Shown here in pieces: positions 9,208 through 22,103 of a stretch of 64,000 nt of DNA. Source of the stretch: Thioclava marina (GTDB taxonomy: Bacteria > Pseudomonadota > Alphaproteobacteria > Rhodobacterales > Rhodobacteraceae); contig NZ_MPZS01000001.1 of NCBI RefSeq assembly GCF_002020135.1, positions 1,736,001 to 1,800,000 of the forward strand, in the 5' to 3' direction. The notes below the pieces were generated by a model. The model was given only the letters and a program-made list of their open reading frames with translations. It was not told where the DNA came from and made no database searches. Numbering within the stretch: position 1 is the first letter of the stretch; every line of letters starts with the position of its first letter. A program made the position numbers and the translations under genes.

Positions 9208-9512
9208 TTCTCTGCCTCCAGCAGATAATCGGCAATCCAGTAGGCTTCCTCTTCGGTCATGATCGGACGCCAGGGCGGCATCGCGCTGCCGGGCATGCCG
9301 TCGAGGATGATCGTGGCGAGAGTCTCGCGGTCCTGGCCGTCGAGAGCCTCGCGGGTGAGCGGCGACCCGAGGCCGCCCTTGCGGGTCAGGCCATGACACG
9401 AGCCGCAATCCTGTTCGACGAGATGGCTCAGCCGCGTCGCGTCGGCGGCGGTGATCTCGCCGGCGCCCGCTGGCAAGGCGGCGAGGATCAGCAGGGCTGC
9501 GAGGCTACGCAT
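9204..9512 (-). CDS. nirC: NirC, small c-type cytochrome
   Basis: 102 residues with a signal peptide (MRSLAALLILAALPAGAGE) and a single heme c site CGSCH at 36-40; a methionine in GMPGSAMPPW (about 75-84) is the probable sixth ligand. NirC is a periplasmic electron carrier able to serve NirS and thought to take electrons in heme d1 maturation. ATG 9512 is chosen; a TTG three codons upstream is also open. The gene overlaps nirE by eight bases and nirF by the ATGA junction. Confidence 0.88.
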   Translation of the reverse strand: MRSLAALLILAALPAGAGEITAADATRLSHLVEQDCGSCHGLTRKGGLGSPLTREALDGQDRETLATIILDGMPGSAMPPWRPIMTEEEAYWIADYLLEAEK

Positions 9513-10293
9513 GGGCCGCAAGGCCGTGGCGCTCCAGCCAGTCAGAGACCGGCAGGCCGTGCGCCTCCTCCGCTTTGTAGAGCGAAACCACCTCGCCGAT
9601 GAAGAACAGCACCGGCGCCTTGAGACCCGTTGCGGCCTCGGCGATCGTGTCGAGCTGCCCGACGACGCGACGTTCGCGCGGGGTGGTCGCCGAAGCGATG
9701 GCCATGGCGGGCGTGCTCGCAGGCAGGCCGCGCGCGATCAGTTCGGCGGAAATCGTGACCATATTGGCGGCGCCCATATAGACGACGAGCGTGGTCTCGG
9801 GCGAGGTCAGGCTGTCCCAGTCGAGATCGAGATCGGCATCCTTCGCGCGATGTCCGGTGACGTAGCGCACGCCCGTCGCCAGCCCGCGATGGGTCAGCGG
9901 CACATGGGTCGAGCTGGCGGCACCCTGAGCGGCGGTGATGCCCGGAACATAGTCATAGGGGATACCGGAGGCCTCGAGTTCGGCGGCCTCTTCCGAGCCA
10001 CGTCCGAAGATCAGCGGGTCTCCCCCCTTCAGCCGCGCGACGCGCAGCCCCTCGCTCGCAAGCTCCACGAGAATTTCGTTGATCCGATGTTGCGGCACGC
10101 AATGATAGCCGGCCTCCTTGCCGACCGCGACCAGTCGCGTCGTGGCGGGGATCAGCGCCATGATTTCGGGAGAAACGAGGCGGTCATAGACCACGACATC
10201 GACCTCTTTGAGCAAGCGCAGCGCCTTGCAGGTCAGCAGTTCTGGATCGCCCGGACCAGCGCCGATGAGATGAACCTTGCCAAGCTGGGTCAT
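9505..10293 (-). CDS. nirE: NirE, uroporphyrinogen-III C-methyltransferase
   Basis: 262-residue SUMT enzyme. Family motifs are VHLIGAGPGDPELLT near the N-terminus (about 7-21), VVYDRLVS, the VARLKGGDPLIFGRG block (about 85-99) and PGITAAQGAAS (about 118-128), which bind S-adenosylmethionine and substrate. It makes precorrin-2 from uroporphyrinogen III, the entry step to siroheme and heme d1. There is no CysG-like dehydrogenase/chelatase fusion, so precorrin-2 must be finished elsewhere. It follows nirS by 75 bases; a hairpin in that gap may set the ratio of nirS to the biosynthetic genes. Confidence 0.93.
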   Translation of the reverse strand: MTQLGKVHLIGAGPGDPELLTCKALRLLKEVDVVVYDRLVSPEIMALIPATTRLVAVGKEAGYHCVPQHRINEILVELASEGLRVARLKGGDPLIFGRGSEEAAELEASGIPYDYVPGITAAQGAASSTHVPLTHRGLATGVRYVTGHRAKDADLDLDWDSLTSPETTLVVYMGAANMVTISAELIARGLPASTPAMAIASATTPRERRVVGQLDTIAEAATGLKAPVLFFIGEVVSLYKAEEAHGLPVSDWLERHGLAAHA

Positions 10294-10328
10294 ATGTCGT
10301 CTCCCTTGCAGCTCGCTCGCGTGAGGAT

Positions 10329-10352
10329 GGGAAGGGCCAGACGGCCCCTCCC
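10329..10352 (-). other. Hairpin between nirS and nirE
   Basis: Ten-base arms (10329-10338 and 10343-10352) pair with one A-C mismatch around a four-base loop. On the operon strand no T-run follows, so it is not a plain terminator; it could protect the 3' end of nirS mRNA or attenuate read-through into nirE. Confidence 0.5.
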
Positions 10353-10368
10353 CTGTTTTCCAAGAGGA

Positions 10369-14387
<4,019 letters not shown>

Positions 14388-14391
<4 letters not shown>

Positions 14392-15614
14392 GTGCCATGA
14401 AACGCCTCTTCGGAGAAGGATTCCGGGTCTTCTTCCTCGCTGCCGGGATCTGGGCCGTGGTCTCGATCCTTGTCTGGGGACTTTATCTGGGCATCCACGC
14501 GGCGGGCGGGATGCTCTGGGATCTGCCCTTCACGATGGCCCCGCATCTCTGGCACGGCCACGAGATGATCTTCGGATACGGCACCGCGGCAATGGCGGGG
14601 TTCTTCCTGACCGCCGTGCCGAACTGGACGGGCGCACAGGCCGCGCGCCATGCCTTCATCGCGAGCGCCGCGGCCCTGTGGCTCGCCGGGCGGGCCGCGG
14701 TCTGGTATTCGGCGGCTTTGCCCGACTCGCTCGTCGCATCGATCTGCCTCGGGTTCCTGCCGCTCCTCGGCGCAAAGCTCGCAATGCAGCTCGTGAAACG
14801 ACCAAAGCCTCAGAACATGATGTTTCTCGGGCTGATCACGCTGCTCTGGCTTGGAGAATGGCGCGTTCAACTCGACTGGATGGGCCTGCCCTGGGGCGAC
14901 GCCGAGGCCGGACTGCGCGGCGGGCTTTACGCACTCGTCGCGATGATTGCCGTTCTTGGCGGGCGCGTAACCCCCGCCTTCACCCGCAATGCGATCATCC
15001 GCGAGTCGCTTGAAGCGCATGGACACGAGCCCGCCGAAACCGCCTTGCCGGAGAAACGCGCCCACCTTGAAAAATTGGCCATCATCGCCGCCATCGCCAC
15101 CGCCATCGGGGCGCTCGCAGGGCTTCCCGATTTCATCGAGGGCACGGTGATGCTGGTTTTCGGCCTTGCGCAGATGACCCGCATGATCGGCTGGAAAAGC
15201 GGCTTCGCGATGACGCGCCCGATCCTCGCGGCTCTGCATCTGGCGATGGCGCTGACCGGGCTGGGCGCGCTGCTGGGAGGGCTGGCTCTGCTCGGCTTCG
15301 GCTCCGAGATCGGAGCGCTGCATGTCACGGCGATCGGCGGCGTGGGAGGGATGACACTCGCAATGATGAGCCGGGCAACACTAGGCCATACCGGCCGGCC
15401 GCTCATCGCGCCCTATGGCATCGCGCTCTCCTATGCCTTGCTGCCACTGGCCGCGGCGCTTCGTTGGGTGGCGTCGGCCTTCCCCGCCGAGTTCTACTTT
15501 ACCGGAGTGCTCGGTTCGGCCCTCGTCTGGACCTTCGCCTTCGCACTCTATCTGGCCGCGCTCTGGCCCGCCTTCTGGTTGCCACGCCTGCCGCGCATGG
15601 AGACTTCGAGATGA
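14388..15614 (+). CDS. nnrS: NnrS family heme-copper membrane protein
   Basis: 408 residues, almost all hydrophobic: about twelve membrane helices. The N-terminal block HLWHGHEMIFGYGTAAMAGFFLTAVPNWTG (positions about 56-84) is the NnrS signature with histidines that bind heme/copper. NnrS proteins guard against nitrosative stress, helping cells with NO and possibly with iron-nitrosyl damage. It overlaps nirI by ATGA and nirX by ATGA, so the three form one operon under the nirI promoter and are made when NO is made. Confidence 0.88.
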
Positions 15615-16501
15615 ACCGGCGCCAAGCCCTGACCCTGATCGCCGCCGCAGCCGCCATGCCGGTGCTGTCCGCGCGCGGTGCGCCATTGCGCCAGACCTGG
15701 GAAGGCCGCGCGATGGGGTCCCCCGCCCGGATCACGCTGAGCGGGGTCACTTCCGAGCGCTCTTTCACCATTTTCCAGAAAGTAGAGAAAGAGATCGAGC
15801 GGCTTGAAAACATCTTCTCCTTGCATCGGGATAGCGCCCTGACCCGGCTCAACCGCGACGGAAGACTGGCCTGGCCCGAGCCGGAGATGCTCGAGGTGAT
15901 CGAGATCGCGACTTCCGTTCACGCCGCCACGCTCGGCGCCTTCGACCCGACGATCCAGCCGCTCTGGCAGGCGCTTGCGCTCGGGCGCGATCCGGCAATG
16001 GCGCGCGCCCTCGTCGGCTGGGAGAATCTTTCCGTGAACGAACGCGAGATCCGCCTCGCGCGCCCCGGCATGGCACTGAGTTTCAACGGGATCGCGCAAG
16101 GCTACCTCGCCGATCGGATCTCGGCGCTGTTGCGTGCGGAAGGTTTGCGCGATGTGCTCGTCGACATGGGCGAAATCGCGGCCCGGGGGCAGCGCCCCGA
16201 GGGCGGTCCCTGGCGGGCGGCACTGGCCGATCCGCTCGGCACGATCAAGGGCGAAACGGACCTGAGCGATCGCTGTCTCGCGGTCTCCTCCCCGCGTGGC
16301 ACATTGATCGGTCCGGAGGGAGCGCAGTCCCATATCCTCGGGCCGCAGGGTCAACCCCCGCGCTGGTCGCTGGTCGCGATCACTGCGCCTTCGGCGGCGT
16401 TGGCCGACGCACTTTCAACCGGGGCCTGCCTGTTGACGCGCGAAGCGATCGACGCCGCACTCGGCCAGTTCCCGGACGTCCAGCTCGCGCATATTTCCTG
16501 A
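15611..16501 (+). CDS. nirX: NirX, ApbE family FAD:protein FMN transferase
   Basis: 296 residues. MNRRQALTLIAAAAAMPVLSA is a Tat-like signal (twin Arg at 3-4), and the ApbE core follows, with MGSPARITLSG, an FDPTIQPLW block and a C-terminal Asp/Thr metal site (ADALSTGACLL). ApbE enzymes attach FMN covalently to Thr in periplasmic domains; the obvious client here is NirI, two genes upstream. It overlaps nnrS by ATGA and ends 16 bases before the NNR box of norC. NirX in Paracoccus has the same family and neighbourhood. Confidence 0.85.
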   Translation: MNRRQALTLIAAAAAMPVLSARGAPLRQTWEGRAMGSPARITLSGVTSERSFTIFQKVEKEIERLENIFSLHRDSALTRLNRDGRLAWPEPEMLEVIEIATSVHAATLGAFDPTIQPLWQALALGRDPAMARALVGWENLSVNEREIRLARPGMALSFNGIAQGYLADRISALLRAEGLRDVLVDMGEIAARGQRPEGGPWRAALADPLGTIKGETDLSDRCLAVSSPRGTLIGPEGAQSHILGPQGQPPRWSLVAITAPSAALADALSTGACLLTREAIDAALGQFPDVQLAHIS

Positions 16502-16516
16502 CGCAATCGCTCACGA

Positions 16517-16530
16517 TTGACTTTCGTTAA
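16517..16530. promoter_or_regulatory. NNR/DNR-type box of the norC promoter
   Basis: TTGACTTTCGTTAA, identical for 18 bases (with GGCG) to the nirS-nirI site. The centre lies 70 bases upstream of the norC ATG, exactly the spacing seen for nirS, so a start near 16565 and a leader of about 29 bases are predicted. Confidence 0.8.
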
Positions 16531-16593
16531 GGCGAGTCGGTTCACGACGGGGTGATCTGCCGACATCGACAATCGCTCCGAAAGGAAGGCGCA

Positions 16594-17049
16594 ATGCGCG
16601 AAGTCATGACCAAGAGCATGGCCCGCAATATTTTCTATGGCGGATCCCTGTTCTTCATCCTCATCTTTCTGGGCCTGTCAGCCCATAGCCACTTCTACAT
16701 AACGAACACCTCGACGAATGCCGAAACGCTCACGCCCTCGGTGATCGCCGGCAAACGGATCTGGGAAGAGAAAACCTGCATCAACTGCCATACGATCATG
16801 GGCGAAGGCGCATACTTCGCGCCGGAACTGGCCAATGTGATGACCCGCTGGGGGATCGAGCCAGACGACCATGAGGGCGCGAAGGACGCGCTATCGGGCT
16901 GGATGCAAGCGATGCCCACGGGCATCGAGGGGCGCCGCCAGATGCCCCATTTCGACCTGACCGACGAACAGTTCCAGGAACTCGCCGATTTCCTTCTCTG
17001 GGTCGACACGATCGACGCCCAGAATTGGCCGCCCACGGATGCCGGCTGA
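16594..17049 (+). CDS. norC: NorC, nitric oxide reductase cytochrome c subunit
   Basis: 151 residues. One N-terminal membrane anchor (about 13-33) holds a periplasmic c-type domain with CINCH at 62-66; Met in RRQMPHF (about 112-118) is the likely distal ligand. NorC takes electrons from cytochrome c or azurin-type donors and feeds NorB. ATG 16594 follows AAGGAAGG by 5-6 bases. First gene of norCBQDEF, 20 bases before norB. Confidence 0.96.
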   Translation: MREVMTKSMARNIFYGGSLFFILIFLGLSAHSHFYITNTSTNAETLTPSVIAGKRIWEEKTCINCHTIMGEGAYFAPELANVMTRWGIEPDDHEGAKDALSGWMQAMPTGIEGRRQMPHFDLTDEQFQELADFLLWVDTIDAQNWPPTDAG

Positions 17050-17068
17050 GGCGAGAGGAGACAGATCC

Positions 17069-18460
17069 ATGAAATACCAGACCCAGAAAATCGCGCTCGT
17101 CTACATGGGCACCGCGCTCGGCCTCTTCGCCATTCAGGTGACGATGGGCCTCATCATCGGCTGGATCTATGTGCAGCCGAACTTCCTTTCCGAGCTGCTG
17201 CCCTTCAACGTCGGCCGCATGCTGCATACCAATGCGCTGATCGTCTGGCTGCTGCTGGGCTTTTTCGGCGCGGCCTATTTTCTGCTGCCCGAGGAAAGCG
17301 AGCGCGAGATCCACTCGCCGACGCTGGCCTATCTCCAGCTGATCATCCTCGTGGTCGGCACGCTGGGCGCGGTGGTGACCTACACCTTCAACCTCTTCGA
17401 AGGGAATATCTTGCTCGGCAAGGAGGGGCGCGAGTTCCTCGAACAGCCGATCTGGGTGAAGGTGGGCATCGTCGTGGCCGCGCTGATGTTCCTCTACAAC
17501 GTCACGATGACGGTGCTGAAGGGGCGCAAGACCGCGATCACCAACATCCTGCTGCTCGGCCTCTGGGGGCTGGCGCTGCTGTTCCTCTTTGCCTTCTACA
17601 ACCCCGGCAACCTCGCGCTCGACAAGCAATACTGGTGGTATGTCGTGCACCTCTGGGTCGAAGGCGTGTGGGAACTGATCATGGCCTCGATCCTCGCCTA
17701 CCTGATGCTGAAACTGACCGGCGTTGACCGCGAGGTCGTCGAGAAGTGGCTCTACGTGATCGTCGCCGCCGCGCTGTTCTCGGGCATCCTGGGCACCGGG
17801 CACCACTATTACTGGATCGGCACGCCGGGCTACTGGCAGTGGATCGGCTCGATCTTCTCCTCGCTCGAGGTGATCCCCTTCTTCGCGATGATGGCCTTTG
17901 CCTTCGTCATGGTCTGGAAGGGCCGCCGCGACCACCCGAACAAGGCGGCGCTGCTGTGGTCGCTCGGCTGTGCGACGCTCGCCTTCTTTGGCGCAGGCGT
18001 CTGGGGCTTCCTGCACACGCTGCACGGGGTGAACTTCTACACCCACGGCACGCAGATCACGGCGGCCCATGGTCACCTCGCCTTCTTCGGCGCCTATGTC
18101 GCGCTGAACCTCGCGATCATGTCCTATGCCTTCCCGATCCTGCGCGGACGTGACCCCTATAACCAGGTGCTCAACATGGCCTCGTTCTGGCTGATGGCGG
18201 GCGGCATGACCTTCATGACCTTCACGCTGACCTTCGCGGGTACGGTGCAGACCCACCTGCAGCGCGTGATGGGGATGAACTACATGGAGGTGCAGGACCA
18301 GCTCTGGGTGTTCTACGTCATGCGCTTCGGCTCGGGCGTGGCGGTTGTGCTGGGTTGCGTGCTCTTCATCTACGCACTGGCCTTCCCGGGTCGTGAAGTC
18401 GTGGCCCCCGGCCCCGCCCAACGCTCCAAGGAACCCCCTGAAACCGTCCCGGCCGAGTAA
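17069..18460 (+). CDS. norB: NorB, nitric oxide reductase catalytic subunit
   Basis: 463 residues with twelve membrane helices, heme-copper oxidase family. The metal ligands all occur: H53 and H336 for low-spin heme b, H334 for heme b3, H194, H245 and H246 for the non-heme iron, with E198 and E202 nearby (HLWVEGVWE). It reduces two NO to N2O in the inner membrane. Start ATG 17069 with GAGAGGAG upstream. It belongs to the short cytochrome-c-dependent cNOR type, since NorC is encoded beside it and there is no N-terminal quinol oxidase extension. Confidence 0.97.
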   Translation: MKYQTQKIALVYMGTALGLFAIQVTMGLIIGWIYVQPNFLSELLPFNVGRMLHTNALIVWLLLGFFGAAYFLLPEESEREIHSPTLAYLQLIILVVGTLGAVVTYTFNLFEGNILLGKEGREFLEQPIWVKVGIVVAALMFLYNVTMTVLKGRKTAITNILLLGLWGLALLFLFAFYNPGNLALDKQYWWYVVHLWVEGVWELIMASILAYLMLKLTGVDREVVEKWLYVIVAAALFSGILGTGHHYYWIGTPGYWQWIGSIFSSLEVIPFFAMMAFAFVMVWKGRRDHPNKAALLWSLGCATLAFFGAGVWGFLHTLHGVNFYTHGTQITAAHGHLAFFGAYVALNLAIMSYAFPILRGRDPYNQVLNMASFWLMAGGMTFMTFTLTFAGTVQTHLQRVMGMNYMEVQDQLWVFYVMRFGSGVAVVLGCVLFIYALAFPGREVVAPGPAQRSKEPPETVPAE

Positions 18461-18499
18461 TCCCGGCCCGGACGCCCACCAATGACAGGAGTGCCAGGA

Positions 18500-19306
18500 A
18501 TGAACGCGCATATGAAACTGGAGGGGGCGGCCGAAGCCCCCTTCTACCTGCCCCAAGGCGATGAGTGCGACGTTTTCGCAACCGCCGCTCAAGCCGATTT
18601 CCCGGTTCTTCTCAAGGGACCGACCGGCTGCGGCAAGACCCGCTTCGTCGCGCATATGGCCGCGAAGCTGGGCCGGCCACTCTACACGGTGGCCTGCCAT
18701 GACGACCTCTCAGCGGCCGACCTGATCGGACGCTACCTGCTGAAGGGAGGCGAGACGGTCTGGGTCGACGGTCCGCTGACCCGCGCGGTGCGCGAAGGCG
18801 CGATCTGCTATCTCGACGAGGTGGTGGAGGCCCGCAAGGACGTGACCGTCGTGCTCCACCCGCTGACCGACGACCGGCGCATCCTGCCGATCGACCGCAC
18901 CGGGGAAGAGCTGGAGGCCGCACCGGGCTTCATGCTCGTGGCCTCCTACAACCCCGGTTATCAGAACATTCTCAAGACTCTCAAACCCTCGACCCGCCAG
19001 CGCTTCGTCGCGATGGAGTTCGACTTCCCCGCGCCGCAACGCGAATGCGAGGTCGTCGCGCGCGAAAGCGGGCTGGCCGAGGACCGCGTGAAGCCGCTCG
19101 TGCGTCTCGCCGGAAAGCTGCGCTCGCTCAAGGGGCAGGATCTGGAGGAAGGGGTCTCGACCCGGCTCGTGGTCTATGCCGCGAGCCTGATCGCGCTTGG
19201 CATGAGTGTCGAACGCGCGATCGACACCGCAATGATCGAACCCTTGTCGGATGATGAGGACGTCAAACGCGGGCTCCGCGATCTTGTCACGGCCGTTTTC
19301 GGGTGA
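18500..19306 (+). CDS. norQ: NorQ, AAA+ ATPase for NOR maturation
   Basis: 268 residues, MoxR-type AAA+ protein with Walker A GPTGCGKT at 40-47 and a Walker B-like YLDEVVEA (about 104-111). NorQ acts with NorD to insert the non-heme iron into NorB. ATG 18500 is preferred (AGGAG 9 bases upstream); ATG 18482 six codons earlier is also open. It overlaps norD by GTGA. Confidence 0.92.
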   Translation: MNAHMKLEGAAEAPFYLPQGDECDVFATAAQADFPVLLKGPTGCGKTRFVAHMAAKLGRPLYTVACHDDLSAADLIGRYLLKGGETVWVDGPLTRAVREGAICYLDEVVEARKDVTVVLHPLTDDRRILPIDRTGEELEAAPGFMLVASYNPGYQNILKTLKPSTRQRFVAMEFDFPAPQRECEVVARESGLAEDRVKPLVRLAGKLRSLKGQDLEEGVSTRLVVYAASLIALGMSVERAIDTAMIEPLSDDEDVKRGLRDLVTAVFG

Positions 19307-21261
19307 GGCCGGCCGTGTCCAGGATCGAATTCGAGCCATGGGAACCCGAAGAGAGTGTCGGGAAACTGTGGCACGCAATCGCCAGCCGTCTGGACGCCCC
19401 AGAGGCGTATGACGGAGCCCGCGTTGACCTCTCCGAGGTCGGCGGACGGCTGGCAGTCTTCTTCCGCGCGCTCGGTGGCCCCGCAGCCACCGAACTGCGC
19501 CCCGTTGCCCATGAGGTGAGCCGGCACCGGCTCTCCTTTCTGCGCCGCCTCGGTACCGAGGCCGAGACCGCGCCACGCGCGAGCTTCGATGGCGAGGCCC
19601 TGCGTCTGCCCGCGCAGATCGCAATTTTTCCCGCGCGCGAAGCCAATGCCGCGGTGTATCTATGGCTTGCCGCCTGCGCGTCGCAAGCTCCGGTCATTTC
19701 AGCCGCGCCGGACGATCCGTTGCAGGCAGATCTCGCCCGGATTGCAGACGCGAACCGGATGGTGCGCGCCACGCTCGCGGAGGCGCCGGGTCTTCGCGCG
19801 CTTTACGCCGATCTCGCCGCGGCGATCGCCAGCTTGCGGCCGATGCCTTCCCTGCCGCCTTCCGAAGCCGCCGTCGAGGCACTGATCCGGGCCGAGCTCG
19901 GAGATCCCGCCGAACTTTCCGATCTGGCCCACAGCTACCGCGATGCTCTGCGGGCGGGCGAACTGGGGTCGATCTGCGCGCCGCGCGGCTACCGCCCTGC
20001 GCGCCCGGTCGCCCTTTGGCCCGATCTACGCCAGACAGGCCGGTCCGAGCCGACCGCGGTGGAAACCCGCGCGGCAGAGCCCGCCGCCGAAGAGGCGAGC
20101 GAAAGCGACAAGATGCATCGCGCGCGCCGCCGCAAGGCCGACCAGATCGAGCGCAATGACAGCTTCATCCTGCACAAGTTCGAGGCGATCCTCAGCTGGG
20201 CGGAATTCCTCAACCTGAACCGCCGCGTCGACGATGACGAGAATGACGACGCTAAGAAGGCTGCCGACGACCAGGAGGAAATCGGGCTCGGCCAGATCTC
20301 CAAGGCTCCTGCGACGCGGTTGAAGCTCCACCTCGATCTCGCCCCGGAAGATGCCGATCGCGAGCGGGTTTCGGGCCGGTTCCTCTACCCCGAATGGGAG
20401 GCGCGCTCTGGCGCCTATCTGCCCGACCACTGCTGCGTCCTCGCAAGTCCCGCCGATCCGTCCGAGGAATCGCCCGCCTTCGTCACCGACACCAAGGCCG
20501 CGCGGCGTGTGCGCGCCGTGAAGCGCCAATTCGAGGCCCTGCGCCCGGGGCGGGTGACGACATCCGGCCATCTCGACGGCGACGATCTGGACATGGAATC
20601 GACGGTGCGCGCCGCCGCCGACTTACGCGCAACCGGCGAGGCGAGCGAGCGCATCTGGCGCCAGTCGCGGCCCCTGAAGCGCGATCTCGCAGTCTCCATC
20701 CTGCTCGATGTGTCGCGATCCACCGAAAGCGCGGTCTCTGGCCGCCAAGTGATCGACATCGAACGCGAGGCGCTGGCGGCGCTGGCCTGGGGGCTCGATG
20801 CCTGTGGCGATGATTTCGCGATTCACGCGTTTTCGTCGCTCAAGCGCGACCGGGTCTACATGCTCGGCTGCAAGGAGTTCGGGGAGCCGATGGGCCCTGC
20901 CGTCGAAAGCCGGATCTCGGCGCTGAAACCGGGCTTTTACACGCGACTTGGCGCCGCGATCCGTCATGCCTCCGCCGATCTCGCACGGCAGGCGCGCAAA
21001 CGTCGGCTTCTTCTCGTGATCACCGATGGCAAACCCAATGACCTTGACCATTACGAAGGTCGCCACGGCATCGAGGACAGCCGCATGGCGGTGCTCGAGG
21101 CGCGCCGCTCGGGCGCGAGCGTCTTCGGCATCACCATCGACCGCGAGGGCAAGGCGTGGTTCTCGCGCATTTTCGGACGTGGCGGTTTCGCGGTGATCCC
21201 GCATCCCGACCGGTTGACGGCGGCGTTGCCCGAAATCTACCGGCAGTTGGTAGGCGCATGA
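19303..21261 (+). CDS. norD: NorD, VWA-domain NOR activation protein
   Basis: 652 residues. The GTG start overlaps the norQ stop as GTGA. The N-terminal two thirds are helical with an acidic, lysine-rich stretch (about 305-325). The C-terminal von Willebrand factor A domain has the MIDAS motif DVSRSTES near residue 468 plus downstream Thr/Asp (TDGKPNDLDHYEG). NorD partners with NorQ as a chaperone that opens NorB for iron loading. The family is usually about 600-640 residues, so this is complete. Confidence 0.92.
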   Translation: MRPAVSRIEFEPWEPEESVGKLWHAIASRLDAPEAYDGARVDLSEVGGRLAVFFRALGGPAATELRPVAHEVSRHRLSFLRRLGTEAETAPRASFDGEALRLPAQIAIFPAREANAAVYLWLAACASQAPVISAAPDDPLQADLARIADANRMVRATLAEAPGLRALYADLAAAIASLRPMPSLPPSEAAVEALIRAELGDPAELSDLAHSYRDALRAGELGSICAPRGYRPARPVALWPDLRQTGRSEPTAVETRAAEPAAEEASESDKMHRARRRKADQIERNDSFILHKFEAILSWAEFLNLNRRVDDDENDDAKKAADDQEEIGLGQISKAPATRLKLHLDLAPEDADRERVSGRFLYPEWEARSGAYLPDHCCVLASPADPSEESPAFVTDTKAARRVRAVKRQFEALRPGRVTTSGHLDGDDLDMESTVRAAADLRATGEASERIWRQSRPLKRDLAVSILLDVSRSTESAVSGRQVIDIEREALAALAWGLDACGDDFAIHAFSSLKRDRVYMLGCKEFGEPMGPAVESRISALKPGFYTRLGAAIRHASADLARQARKRRLLLVITDGKPNDLDHYEGRHGIEDSRMAVLEARRSGASVFGITIDREGKAWFSRIFGRGGFAVIPHPDRLTAALPEIYRQLVGA

Positions 21262-21821
21262 GCGAGACCGGCACAGACGATTTCTCCCCGCTCGACCAGC
21301 TTCCGGGCGACCTGATGATGTGGGTTCTGATCGTCTCGGAACTGCTCGTCTTCGGGGCGGGGCTGGCCGCTTTCCTCGGGGTGCGGATCACCGATCCTGC
21401 GGGCTTCGCGGCGAGCCAGGACCTGTTGCACCGCACTGCTGCCGGGGTGAACACGCTGGTTCTCGTGACCTCTGGCTTCCTCGCAGCCCTCGCGGTGCGT
21501 TCTGCCGAGGCGGGACGGATCGGCGCCACACGAGTGCGTCTCGCCGCGGCATCGGCACTGGGCCTCGTCTTTCTTGTGATCAAGGGTTTGGAATATCTCG
21601 AGAAAGCCCGCCACGGCATCGGCATCGAGACCGACAGCTTCTTTACCTTCTATTACCTGCTGACCGGGTTTCATGCCGCCCATGTCATCGCCGGGATCGT
21701 GATCCTCGGCCTGGTCGGCATTCGTTGCGCACCACGCACCGTCGAGGTGGGCGCCGCCTTCTGGCACATGGTCGATCTCGTGTGGGTGTTGCTTTTTCCC
21801 GTCATCTATCTGTTGAGGTAA
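21258..21821 (+). CDS. norE: NorE, cytochrome oxidase subunit III-like protein
   Basis: 187 residues, five membrane helices, COX3 family (GFHAAHVIAGIVILG and FWHMVDLVWVLLFPVIYL near the C-terminus). ATG 21258 overlaps the norD stop as ATGA; the frame is open to 21156, but only within norD. NorE is an accessory protein that improves NOR activity under NO load and is not needed for catalysis. Confidence 0.9.
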   Translation: MSETGTDDFSPLDQLPGDLMMWVLIVSELLVFGAGLAAFLGVRITDPAGFAASQDLLHRTAAGVNTLVLVTSGFLAALAVRSAEAGRIGATRVRLAAASALGLVFLVIKGLEYLEKARHGIGIETDSFFTFYYLLTGFHAAHVIAGIVILGLVGIRCAPRTVEVGAAFWHMVDLVWVLLFPVIYLLR

Positions 21822-21824
21822 GCC

Positions 21825-22103
21825 ATGCGCGCGCTTCGTGATCCTCTGATCCGCGCCTGGGCCTGGCTGATCGCCCTGTCGGCAGCCTCCACCGCGCTGG
21901 CGGTCGCGGTGAGCCAGGGCCTTCTGAGCGGGCGCGGCGTCACCCTCGGCGGGGCGGCGATCCTGATCCTCGCCTGGGCCAAGGCGAACGTGATCCTGTC
22001 GCGCTATCTCGGACTCGCGCAGGCGCCGTTCTGGCATCGCGGCTTTCGGATCGTGCTTGGCCTCTATGCAGTGCTGCTGCTCGGTCTCTACCTGATCGCC
22101 TAG
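21825..22103 (+). CDS. norF: NorF, small NOR accessory membrane protein
   Basis: 92 residues with three hydrophobic helices and the motif AWAKANVILSRYLGL (about 50-64), typical of NorF and the related CoxIV-like small proteins. It follows norE by three bases. Its TAG stop shares two bases with the stop of the convergent regulator, so the operon ends here without a terminator. Confidence 0.85.
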   Translation: MRALRDPLIRAWAWLIALSAASTALAVAVSQGLLSGRGVTLGGAAILILAWAKANVILSRYLGLAQAPFWHRGFRIVLGLYAVLLLGLYLIA

